A DNA stretch of 64,000 bases from JABFRZ01 sp964631945. Lineage in GTDB: Bacteria; Planctomycetota; UBA1135; GCA-002686595. Position 1 is the first letter of the stretch. The number at the start of each line of letters is the position of its first letter. The notes under the pieces are model-generated. The model saw only the letters and a list, made by a program, of their open reading frames with translations. It was not told the DNA's origin and searched no databases. The stretch spans positions 1 through 64,000 of the forward strand of contig CAZWAY010000023.1 of assembly GCA_964631945.1 (NCBI GenBank), read 5' to 3'. Position numbers and translations under genes: made by a program. This document shows positions 18,087-26,078 of the stretch, in pieces.

Positions 18087-21005
18087 GTGCTGACCAACGT
18101 TCTGCTGGCGACGCTCGGCTGGATCTCGGGGCCATGGCAGCAAGCGGCCGAGGCGCGCTCGGCTTCGGCGGCACCGCCTCTCGCCGAGGCTCCGAGGGTG
18201 ACCCTGGATGCGGAGCTGGCGGATGTGGAGGGGATGCTGGACCTGATCCGCCTCGCGGCCAAGGAGAGCGACCGGGACGGTGCCCGCGAGATGCTGCGAG
18301 AGGCGGTCGATGCGCTCGTTCAACTTGATGCGGACCCCCGTGCGGCGATTGGCCTCTGGATCGAGCTCGACCGGCTGGCGAGCGAGCTTGGAGCTCTGCC
18401 GGAGGCCCGCCTCGCGGGTGAGGGCTTGGTCGCCGCGCGTAGGAAGGCGCTGCCTGCCGATCACCCCGAACTGTTGCGCTCGGAGCACAACCTCGCGATC
18501 ACGCTGTTCGCCCTCGGCGACGTCGATGGTGCCGGTGCGCTGTTCGAGGAAGTGAGCGACGCCTGGGCTCGGAGCGGCGTCGGTGACGTCCCCGAAGCCC
18601 TGCGGACCAAGATCGGGCTCGCAGCGATCCGGCAGGCCCGGGGCGATTTCCAGGGCGCGCGTAACCTCGTCGAAGAGGTGCTCGAGATCCAGCTGCGCCG
18701 CCTCCCGCAGGACGCCCCCGAGGTCCTCGTCACGAAGCAGAACCTGGCGGTGGCGATGAAGGTTCTCGGCGACTACGCCGGAGCGCGCGAACTGGAGGAA
18801 GAGTTGCTCGTCGCCCAGGCACGCATCCTCCCGCCCGATCACCCGGATCTCCTGCTGACGAAGGGGAATCTGGCCACGTCGAGGCAGACGCTCGGCGACT
18901 CCGCGGGCGCCCGCGCACTCAACGAGGAAGTGCTCGCGGCACGCTCGCGGGCGCTTCCTGCAGGCCATCCCCTCCTGATGATTGCGCAGCAGAACCTCGC
19001 CGCGAGCCTGTTCGAGGTCGGGGAGCTCAGCGGCTCGCGACGTCTGATGGAGGAGGTGCTCGCCGTCCGGAGCCGCGCGTTCCCGCCCGACGATCCACAA
19101 GTCCTGCTCGCGAAGACCGCGCTGGCCGCGGTGAAGGGGAGCCAGGGCGACGTAGCCGGAGCCGGGGCGCTGGAGGAGGAGGTCCTGGCCGCGTACGAGC
19201 GCCTCGTGCCAGCCGACGATCCCGAACGGCTCGGGCTGGAATACAACCTGATCGGGACGAGGCTCCGGCTCAACGACCTTCCAGCGGCGCGCGAGCTCGC
19301 TACGGGCCTGCTCGCCGGGATCCGCCGCCGCGCCGAGCGCCTTCAGACCGAAGCGCTGCGACCGGCGCGGGAGGGCGTGCGCTCGGGTCTCCACCTCCTC
19401 GCCCCGGTGCTGGCCGTCAGCACGGCCACGGATCCTTCCCCGGCACTCGAGCTGGAGCTGTTCGAAACGCTGGAGGGATTGCGGGCGGCCTCGGTGACCT
19501 CGGCCGCGGTGGCGCGAGCCCTCGCCGCCCGCCCGGAGCTTGCCGATGCTGCGCGCCGACTCACTCGCCTGCGCGCCCGAATCAACGACTTCGTCGCATC
19601 TGGACCGGAAGATGCGGGCCATGCTGACCCTTGGCGGAGTGAGCTCCTGGCACTCGTCGAGGAGCGCGATCGAAGCGAGCGGGATCTGAGGCAGAAGCTC
19701 TCCAGCAGCACGGCGTTGATCGCCGAGATCGAGCCTGCGGCCGTCGCAGCGCAGCTCCCGGAAGGGTCCGCGGTCGTCACGTTCTTGCGCTACGGCCCGC
19801 TGGTCGGGGCGGACGCCCTGCTTGCGTTCGTGCTGCGCTCCGATGGCTCGCTGTCGCGGGTCGAACTCGGGCCCGCGGCAGAGCTGGAGAATCTCGTGCT
19901 TGCCTGGCGCGAGGCGCTCGGACAGCCCCTCGGTGGTCGCGGGATCGCCGCCGCGGAAGCGCGCGAGTTCGACCGAGCGCGCTTCGAGGCCGCCGGCAAT
20001 CGACTCCGCGAGTGGATCCTCGATCCAGTGCTCGCGCGCTGCGGCACGATCACGAGCCTGCATCTCGTGGTCGACGACGTGCTGCACCTCGTGGCTTTCG
20101 ATGCGCTGTCGTTCGGCGTTGGACTCGTGGGGGAACGTCTCGCGATCAGCTGCGAAGTATCGCTCGCACGGCTCCTGCAACGGGACGGGCTCCCCGAGCC
20201 GAGGGGCGCTCTGACGGTCCTGGGGGGGATCGACTACGACGCCGCGCCCGGCGCTCTCGCACCCGGCCCCGTCGCCGCGGCAACGCCCGTGGAGGATCGC
20301 CGCGTGCGACCGGGAGCGATCGGAGCCGCGTTCAGCACCTTGCCCGGCACGGCCCTGGAGGCAGCTGCGATCGCTGCTTCGTACCCCGAGGCTCTCGGGC
20401 AGGTCGGCGTGCTCACGGGCTCGGACGCGACGAAGGCGGCGCTGGGCGCTGTGGGGCCGAAGACGCGCTGGTTGCATGTCGCGACGCACGGATGGTTCGC
20501 CAATGAGAGCCTTCGTTCCCAGGTCGACGAGCTCGAGGACAGGACCGCTCGCAAGTCGTTCCAGCGCGCGCAGGAGACCCTGGTCGGCTTCGCACCGGAA
20601 ACGTTGTGCGGCCTCGCGCTCGCCGGCGCGAACCACGGCAAGGACGCGCTCGGTCGGGTGCCCGGGATCCTGACGGCCGAGGAGCTTGCGACCTTCGACC
20701 TGCGCAACTGCGAGCTCGCCGTGCTCTCCGCCTGTGAGACCAACGTCGGCATACGCCGCGCTGGGCAAGGGATCCAGTCCCTGCAAACCGCGCTGCACGC
20801 CGCCGGCGCCCGCACCGCGATCACGAGCCTGTGGAAGGTCGACGACGCCGCGACGCGCCGCCTGTTCGAGCTCTTCTACACGAAGCTGTGGAAGGAGAGG
20901 CTCGGGAAGAGCGCGGCGCTCTGGCAAGCGAAGATGGCGCTGCGCGCCGAGGGGCATCCGCCGCGCGACTGGGCTGGTTGGGTCCTCAGTGGGGATCCCG
21001 ACTGA
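18087..21005 (+). CDS. TPR-CHAT protein 2
   Basis: This 972-residue protein starts at GTG 18087, preceded by GAGGAG at 7 bases, 13 bases after TPR-CHAT gene 1, so the two are probably one transcript. A hydrophobic leader (LTNVLLATLGWI) is weaker than in its paralogues, so export is uncertain. About eight TPRs of roughly 42 residues follow, more diverged than in protein 1 (for example LPPDHPDLLLTKGNLATSR), then a linker and CHAT with His about 801 (LHVATHGWF) and Cys about 883 (AVLSACETNVG). The last third of the CHAT-coding DNA is almost identical to that of gene 1, while the rest is not, which points to gene conversion. Confidence 0.9.
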   Translation: MLTNVLLATLGWISGPWQQAAEARSASAAPPLAEAPRVTLDAELADVEGMLDLIRLAAKESDRDGAREMLREAVDALVQLDADPRAAIGLWIELDRLASELGALPEARLAGEGLVAARRKALPADHPELLRSEHNLAITLFALGDVDGAGALFEEVSDAWARSGVGDVPEALRTKIGLAAIRQARGDFQGARNLVEEVLEIQLRRLPQDAPEVLVTKQNLAVAMKVLGDYAGARELEEELLVAQARILPPDHPDLLLTKGNLATSRQTLGDSAGARALNEEVLAARSRALPAGHPLLMIAQQNLAASLFEVGELSGSRRLMEEVLAVRSRAFPPDDPQVLLAKTALAAVKGSQGDVAGAGALEEEVLAAYERLVPADDPERLGLEYNLIGTRLRLNDLPAARELATGLLAGIRRRAERLQTEALRPAREGVRSGLHLLAPVLAVSTATDPSPALELELFETLEGLRAASVTSAAVARALAARPELADAARRLTRLRARINDFVASGPEDAGHADPWRSELLALVEERDRSERDLRQKLSSSTALIAEIEPAAVAAQLPEGSAVVTFLRYGPLVGADALLAFVLRSDGSLSRVELGPAAELENLVLAWREALGQPLGGRGIAAAEAREFDRARFEAAGNRLREWILDPVLARCGTITSLHLVVDDVLHLVAFDALSFGVGLVGERLAISCEVSLARLLQRDGLPEPRGALTVLGGIDYDAAPGALAPGPVAAATPVEDRRVRPGAIGAAFSTLPGTALEAAAIAASYPEALGQVGVLTGSDATKAALGAVGPKTRWLHVATHGWFANESLRSQVDELEDRTARKSFQRAQETLVGFAPETLCGLALAGANHGKDALGRVPGILTAEELATFDLRNCELAVLSACETNVGIRRAGQGIQSLQTALHAAGARTAITSLWKVDDAATRRLFELFYTKLWKERLGKSAALWQAKMALRAEGHPPRDWAGWVLSGDPD
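20658..20974 (+). repeat. second copy of the 317-bp near-identical segment
   Basis: Partner of 17726-18042 (offset 2932 bases; 313 of 317 identical). It lies at the 3' end of TPR-CHAT gene 2. Confidence 0.9.
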
Positions 21006-21152
21006 TGGAAGGCACGCCGGTCCAGTGCGTGGGTCTTCGCGGTGAGAGCTCGTCGGGGTGTCCCGGATGCCTCGGCTCGGGCGAGGAGAGCACCGTGGCT
21101 TCAATCGCTGCGAGAGCGGTTATCCTGTCGATCCGGCTTGTCGAGGGGGTTC

Positions 21153-24100
21153 ATGGAAGAGCTTGCGCTGGCGATTCTCGTTTCGTTCTCCCTGTCCGCT
21201 CTCGCGCACCGGATCGGCTCTTTCAAGGAGGCGGCCGAGACCGCGGCGCTGGCCAAGGTGCTTGTCCAGGGCCAATCGAGTTCGGCGCAGGAGGACTGGC
21301 TCGCGTCGGCCGCGGACGCGCTGGCTCGTGGCGACCGGCGTGCGGCCGGAGAGTCGTGTGAGCGCGGGCTGGCAGCGCTGCAATCTGCTTCGGAAGGACG
21401 AGAGGCGCTGGGCGACTCTTTCCTCGCCCTGAGCAAGATCGCCTTCGACAGCGGGCGCCTCGATCTCTGCTGGACGGCACTGGCAGGCGCCGAGGCCTCC
21501 TATCTCGCGCGCGGCAAGGATCCGGAGCCCGGCCTTGCGCTCGTCCTCTCCCGACGCGGAGCCGTCCTGCTGAACCGCGGCGCACCGACGGGCAAGGACC
21601 CGCAGGCGGCGCTCGAACACCTGGAACGCGCCTTCGGACTCTTCGAACGCTGCTCCGAGCGCGACGAGGCGGAGGTGCTGCAGGTGCGGCAGAACATGGC
21701 CGTCGCGTACTCGGAGCTGAACGACTTCGCCGGCGCGCGCGCCATGGAGGAAGACGTGCTCCAGCGCGCAGAACGACTGCTCCCGCCCGAGGATCCCAAG
21801 TTCCAGCGCGCGCTCTTCAACCTGTCCATCACGCTGCTCTACCAGCACGAGGCCGGACGCGCGCGTCAGCTGCTGGAGCGCCTGGTGCGGATCCGCGAGC
21901 GCCTCCTGAGTGACGACCACATGGACCTCCTGCGCGCGCGCTCGGCCCTCGCGGGAGCGCTCGTGGAGGTGGGCGACGCGGCTGCGGCACGTCATCTCCT
22001 GAACCAGGTGCTGGCAGCCTACGAGCGCGTTCTACCGCCCGACCACGAGGAGTTCGTGCTGGCGCGCGCCAACCTCGCCAGCGTCACCTCGGCCTTGGGC
22101 GACTACCAGGGCGCCGCGGTCCTGGCGCGCGAGGCCCTCGAGTCCTACGAACGCGGCGATCCGCACGACCTGCGGCTCCAGTACGCGCGCCGGAACTACG
22201 CCTCGAGCCTGGTGAAGATCGGACGGGTCGACGAGGCGCTCGAGCTGGAGCGCGCGGCGCTCGCGAGCATGGGCGAGGTCCTGGCCACGGACGATCCGCG
22301 CCTGCTCGACGCCGAGGGGAACCTGGCCTCGATGCTCGCCTTCGGCGGCCAGCACGAGGCTTCGCTGGAGTTGACGAAGGCGGTCCTCGCGCGGCAGCTG
22401 CAGAGCCTCCCGTCCGATCACCTCGCCGTGCAGACGTCCCGCATCAACGCCGCCAACTCGGCCAAGGAGCTCGGCCGGCTCGAGGAAGCTCGCCGGCTCG
22501 AAGAGGAGGCGCTGGAGAGCTTCGAGAGGAACGTTCCGGGGGACCAGCCGCTCTATCGCTCCACCCTGTCCCGCCTGGCGAAGACCCTGGCGCTGCAGGG
22601 AGACGACGAGTGCCTGGCGGCGTGCCTGTGGAAGCTGGCGAGCAGCATTCGAGCGAGCCTGCACGAGGGCTTGGCTCTCTCTCCGCGCCAGGCTTCTGCA
22701 TTCGCGCAAGAGATCGGGGAAGACCTGGCGGTCCTGCTGGCACTGCACGAGCGCGTCCCGGAGCGCGAGCGTTTCGAGCAGCTGACCTTCGAGGAGCTCG
22801 AGGACCTGCGAGCGATCGCGACCGGCGAGACCTTCTCCCTGCTCGCTCGACGCGGTGACGCACGGCTCGACGAGCTCCTGGCGCAGGTGAACGCCGCGCG
22901 CGCGAGCCTCGGCGACCTCGTGGCACGGCAGGCGGATCCGCTGGCGGAGGAAGCCGAGCAGGGTGAGCGGGTCGCAGAGGCGGCCCTGGCCCGCGATGCG
23001 GCCGAGGAACGACTGCACGAGGCGCTCGCCGAGCGTGGCCTCGCGCTTCCACGCATCACTCGCGCGGGCCTGGCGGCAGCCTTGCCGCTGGGCGTTGCGG
23101 CCGTCGGGTTCCGCAGCTGGGAGCGCGTCACGCGGGACGAGGGCAGCGGCGAGTGGCGCGAAACGCCGGCCCTCTTGTCCCACGTACTGCGCGAGGATGG
23201 GACCCTCGCGCGCGTGGATCTGGGAGAGCTCGCGCCCATCCTGGCCTCGATCACGGCCTGGCGGAACGCACTCGGTCTCTCCGCGCAAGGGCGCGGGCTC
23301 GGTCTGGATTCGCAGGGCCGCACGAGCTCCGCGGACGAAGCGTCCATCCGCGCGGCCGGCGAGCGCCTGCGAGCGGCCCTGTTGGATCCGCTGCTCGCCG
23401 CGTGCGGGGAAGCGCACGAGCTGTGGGTCTGCCTCGAGACCGACTTGCACACGATTCCGCTCGCGGCCCTGCCGCTCGAAGCGGGCTTCGTCGGCGACCG
23501 CTACGTGATCCGGACCCTGCCCTCGTTCCTCGCGATCCTGAGGAAGAGGAGCGCGAGCGCGGGCGACCAGCCGCACCTCCTGGCCTTCGGTGGGATCGAC
23601 TACGAGGCCGAGGTCGGGGACGCACCGGCGGCGCTGGCCGACGCGCGCACGCCCGTCCTGCCTCAGCTCGATGGGCGCGCGTCCGCCACGCGCTTTCCGG
23701 GCCTGAGCGGGACGCTGGAGGAAGTCACCGCGATCGCGAGCCTCTTCCGCGCGATCTCCGAGCAGGAGCCGGTCGTGCTGAGCGCCGCGGCGGCCAGCAA
23801 GGGTGCGCTCTTCCGCCTGGCCCCTGGAGCCACGCATCTCCACCTCGCGACCCACGGCTATTCCGCGCTCGGGACGCTCGCCGTCCGCGGCGTCGCGGCG
23901 CCGCCCGCGTTCGGCTCCTCCGCCACACCGCGGTTCGCCCCCCTCGCGCTGTGCGGTCTGGCGTTGGCGGGTGCCAACCGCGGCCCCGATTCCGTCGGCC
24001 GCGTTCCCGGGATCCTGACGGCCGAGGAGCTGACCGCCCTCGATCTCTCGCGCTGCGAGCTGGCGGTGCTCTCGGCCTGCGATACGAACGTCGGCCTGCA

Positions 24101-24350
24101 GGCCGACGGCCGCGGCGTGCAGTCCCTGCAAGCGGCCGTCCATGCCGCCGGTGCGCGCACCGCGATCACGGCGCTGTGGCACGTCGAGGACGAATGGACG
24201 CGTCGGCTGATGGTGAGCTTCTACGAGAACCTCTGGCGCGAGCACAGGCCGGTGGCCGAGGCGCTCTGGCAGGCGATGATGGAGCTGCGGGCTCAGGGCG
24301 CGGGCACGCGCCATTGGGCCGGCTGGGTGCTGTCTGGCCTCGGGCGCTGA
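21153..24350 (+). CDS. TPR-CHAT protein 3
   Basis: This 1065-residue protein starts at ATG 21153 after GAGGGGG. It has a hydrophobic N-terminus (EELALAILVSFSLSALA), about nine to ten TPRs, a helical linker (about 500-650) and a CHAT domain with His about 901 (LHLATHGYS) and Cys about 976 (AVLSACDTNVG). It is the most diverged of the four: Trp after His-Gly is replaced by Tyr, the loop between His and Cys is shorter, and the C-terminal DDAATRRLF block reads EDEWTRRLM. A 147-base gap separates it from gene 2 and contains a possible -10 (TATCCT, 21121-21126), so it may have its own promoter. Confidence 0.9.
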   Translation: MEELALAILVSFSLSALAHRIGSFKEAAETAALAKVLVQGQSSSAQEDWLASAADALARGDRRAAGESCERGLAALQSASEGREALGDSFLALSKIAFDSGRLDLCWTALAGAEASYLARGKDPEPGLALVLSRRGAVLLNRGAPTGKDPQAALEHLERAFGLFERCSERDEAEVLQVRQNMAVAYSELNDFAGARAMEEDVLQRAERLLPPEDPKFQRALFNLSITLLYQHEAGRARQLLERLVRIRERLLSDDHMDLLRARSALAGALVEVGDAAAARHLLNQVLAAYERVLPPDHEEFVLARANLASVTSALGDYQGAAVLAREALESYERGDPHDLRLQYARRNYASSLVKIGRVDEALELERAALASMGEVLATDDPRLLDAEGNLASMLAFGGQHEASLELTKAVLARQLQSLPSDHLAVQTSRINAANSAKELGRLEEARRLEEEALESFERNVPGDQPLYRSTLSRLAKTLALQGDDECLAACLWKLASSIRASLHEGLALSPRQASAFAQEIGEDLAVLLALHERVPERERFEQLTFEELEDLRAIATGETFSLLARRGDARLDELLAQVNAARASLGDLVARQADPLAEEAEQGERVAEAALARDAAEERLHEALAERGLALPRITRAGLAAALPLGVAAVGFRSWERVTRDEGSGEWRETPALLSHVLREDGTLARVDLGELAPILASITAWRNALGLSAQGRGLGLDSQGRTSSADEASIRAAGERLRAALLDPLLAACGEAHELWVCLETDLHTIPLAALPLEAGFVGDRYVIRTLPSFLAILRKRSASAGDQPHLLAFGGIDYEAEVGDAPAALADARTPVLPQLDGRASATRFPGLSGTLEEVTAIASLFRAISEQEPVVLSAAAASKGALFRLAPGATHLHLATHGYSALGTLAVRGVAAPPAFGSSATPRFAPLALCGLALAGANRGPDSVGRVPGILTAEELTALDLSRCELAVLSACDTNVGLQADGRGVQSLQAAVHAAGARTAITALWHVEDEWTRRLMVSFYENLWREHRPVAEALWQAMMELRAQGAGTRHWAGWVLSGLGR

Positions 24351-24380
24351 AGGTGCGCGAGGGCTGGCCGAACGCGTTCC

Positions 24381-24908
24381 CTAGCGCGTGCCCGTCCTGC
24401 GGCGCGTGAAGCGGAACTCGGTGCCGGGCTCGGACGTGCCCTTGCCGCTGGCCGTCCAGCGCTCGACCATGTGGTCCGGGTCCACGAGCTCGAGCACGAG
24501 CGCGCCCATGACAGGCGCGTCCGGGCTCGCGCGGTTGGTGACCGAATCGAGCGTGAACTCGAGCCGGCCGGCCTCCAGGCGCCGCGCGCGCAGGCGCGGC
24601 TGGTTGCCCAGGGCGCAGTAGTGCGTGACCAGCAGGGAGTCGCCGTCGAGGTGGTAGACGTTGGTCATTTCCTCGGGCGTGCCCACGAACAGGAGCTCGC
24701 GCACGGCCGTGCCGTGCGAGCTCGGCTCGAAGCGCGTGGAGACGGGCTGGCCGTCGTGCAGACCGTCCCAGTCGCCCGCCAGCGAGCCGATCGCGGCCAG
24801 CATCGCGGCCGCATGCTCCGGCGGCTGCGGCGGTCCGCTCGGCGCCGGTGCCGCGCAGGCCGCGAGCCAGGCCGGCACCCAGGCGAGGGCGAGCCCGGCG
24901 GCCCTCAC
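24381..24908 (-). CDS. small lipoprotein of unknown function
   Basis: The 175-residue protein starts at GTG 24908, which overlaps the stop of the upstream gene (GTGA). The leader AAGLALAWVPAWLAACAAP ends in a lipobox (LAAC). The mature part is a single beta-rich domain with GDWDGLHDGQPVSTRF and LVDPDHMVERW, resembling lipocalin-like or DUF1579-type proteins that measure ligand-binding barrels; I cannot fix the family. It is the second gene of a two-gene unit with the beta-propeller protein, placed on the opposite strand inside the TPR-CHAT cluster. Confidence 0.82.
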   Translation of the reverse strand: MRAAGLALAWVPAWLAACAAPAPSGPPQPPEHAAAMLAAIGSLAGDWDGLHDGQPVSTRFEPSSHGTAVRELLFVGTPEEMTNVYHLDGDSLLVTHYCALGNQPRLRARRLEAGRLEFTLDSVTNRASPDAPVMGALVLELVDPDHMVERWTASGKGTSEPGTEFRFTRRRTGTR

Positions 24909-25594
24909 GGCTTCCTCACGGCGCGCAGCGTGGAGCGACCCTGGAGGCTGCCGAGCCAGATGCGGTCCTTGCCGTCGAACTCGGTGCCGCTGATGCGCGT
25001 CCCGGCGGCGAGGTGCAGGCGCGTCTTCACGGCGCCCGTCTCCGGATCGATCCGGCGCAGCTCGCCGGGCTCGACCGCCTCGGCCGTCTCGGGGTACGTG
25101 CCGTGCCACAGCTCGGCCCCGGCCCAGGTCACGCCGGTCACGAGGCGCTCCGAGCGGATCGTGCGCAGCACCTTGCCGTTCGCGGGATCGAGCTTGTGGA
25201 TCGCGCGTCCGTCGAAGTCGCCGAGCCACAGGAAGCCCGCGGCCCAGGCGAGCCCGCTCGAATGGCAACCCGCGGGCACCGGGATCGAACGCAGCGTCTT
25301 GCCCGATGCGCGCTCGATCTGGTGGATCTCCTGGCCGCACACCTGCCACAGGTCAGTGCCATCGAAGGCGAGCCCCGCGTTGCAGTCCTTGCGCCCGAGC
25401 CGGCGCAGCACCTTGCCGCTCTTGGGCTCGACGCAGAAGAGGTCGTTGTCCGGGCCGCCCGCGAACCACACGTGCGTGCCGTCGAAGGTCACGCCGTGGA
25501 TCGGATCGACCCCCGCCAGCGCGTGCTCGGCGAGGACCTGGGCGGAGAGGGCGCCGGGCTGCGACGCGGTAGGGGATTCGGGCTGGGTCTTCAT
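24905..25594 (-). CDS. beta-propeller (Vgb/SMP-30/glutamine-cyclotransferase-like) protein
   Basis: This 229-residue protein starts at ATG 25594 after GAGGAA. It consists of about five repeats of the type VTFDGTHVWFAGGPDNDLFC..SGKVLR, LAWAAGFLWLGDFDGRAIH..NGKVLRTI, typical of NHL/virginiamycin-B-lyase-like propellers. There is no clear signal peptide, so it is probably cytoplasmic. The usual roles are sugar-lactone or peptide-ring chemistry or protein binding; the catalytic residues of Vgb cannot be assigned. It overlaps the lipoprotein gene by 4 bases. Confidence 0.82.
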   Translation of the reverse strand: MKTQPESPTASQPGALSAQVLAEHALAGVDPIHGVTFDGTHVWFAGGPDNDLFCVEPKSGKVLRRLGRKDCNAGLAFDGTDLWQVCGQEIHQIERASGKTLRSIPVPAGCHSSGLAWAAGFLWLGDFDGRAIHKLDPANGKVLRTIRSERLVTGVTWAGAELWHGTYPETAEAVEPGELRRIDPETGAVKTRLHLAAGTRISGTEFDGKDRIWLGSLQGRSTLRAVRKP

Positions 25595-25744
25595 GGGATT
25601 CCTCGGGTGAACTCGGCCTCGCGCCGGACACGCGTCCGGACGCTCGAGACGGGCTCATCCTCGCTTCGGCCGCGACGGACCGACAAGCAACATCCGTGAC
25701 GCGATTCCCGGAGCCACGCGCGGCCGAGTACGACGGGCCGCGGG

Positions 25745-25750
25745 TAGAAT
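25745..25750 (+). promoter_or_regulatory. candidate -10 box shared with the TPR-CHAT 1 promoter
   Basis: TAGAATCCG here matches TACAATCCG at 14739, both followed by a GAGGAG-type ribosome site and a start about 35 bases from the box. The gene behind it is decayed, but the intact TPR-CHAT gene 4 starts 16 bases after the remnant, so this may be gene 4's promoter. Confidence 0.4.
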
Positions 25751-25779
25751 CCGAGCCACCCTGTTCGGGGGCAGAGGAG

Positions 25780-26063
25780 TTGGTGCTCGAGATCCTGCTC
25801 GTGCTCGTCGTCACGCTCGGCGCTGCGTCGCGCAGTGTGCTCGTACCTACGACTGGACCCCGGCAGTCGCTTCCGGAAGCGCAGGAGCCCGCGCGTGCCC
25901 TGGACGAAGCTCCGCCGGCGAAGCCGGTCCTTTCCGCCGAGGCCCAGGAGACGCTCGAGCTCATCCGCTCGGCTCTCCAGGGGAACGATCGCGACGGCGC
26001 GCGCCGAGGGTCACCCGCCCCACGACCGGGGCTGGGTGGGTACTCTCCGGAGATCCGGAGTGA
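25780..26063 (+). pseudogene. decayed TPR-CHAT paralogue with an internal deletion of about 3 kb
   Basis: The 5' part encodes a hydrophobic leader and LSAEAQETLELIRSALQ..NDRDGAR, matching the N-terminus of TPR-CHAT 1 (AAEDKETLELIRGVIA..KDLDGAR). At about 25993-26003 the sequence jumps to the very 3' end of the family: RAEGHPP, then after a one-base insertion AGWVLSGDPE and a TGA at 26061-26063, as at the end of TPR-CHAT 1. The whole TPR and catalytic region is missing. The junction is a GCGCGC run present at both breakpoints in the intact paralogues, suggesting deletion by short-repeat recombination. The start (TTG 25780 or GTG 25783) follows GAGGAG. A frame reads through to 26079, but I do not regard it as a functional gene. 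Confidence 0.8.
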
Positions 26064-26078
26064 CGGAGGGAGTCCCTG

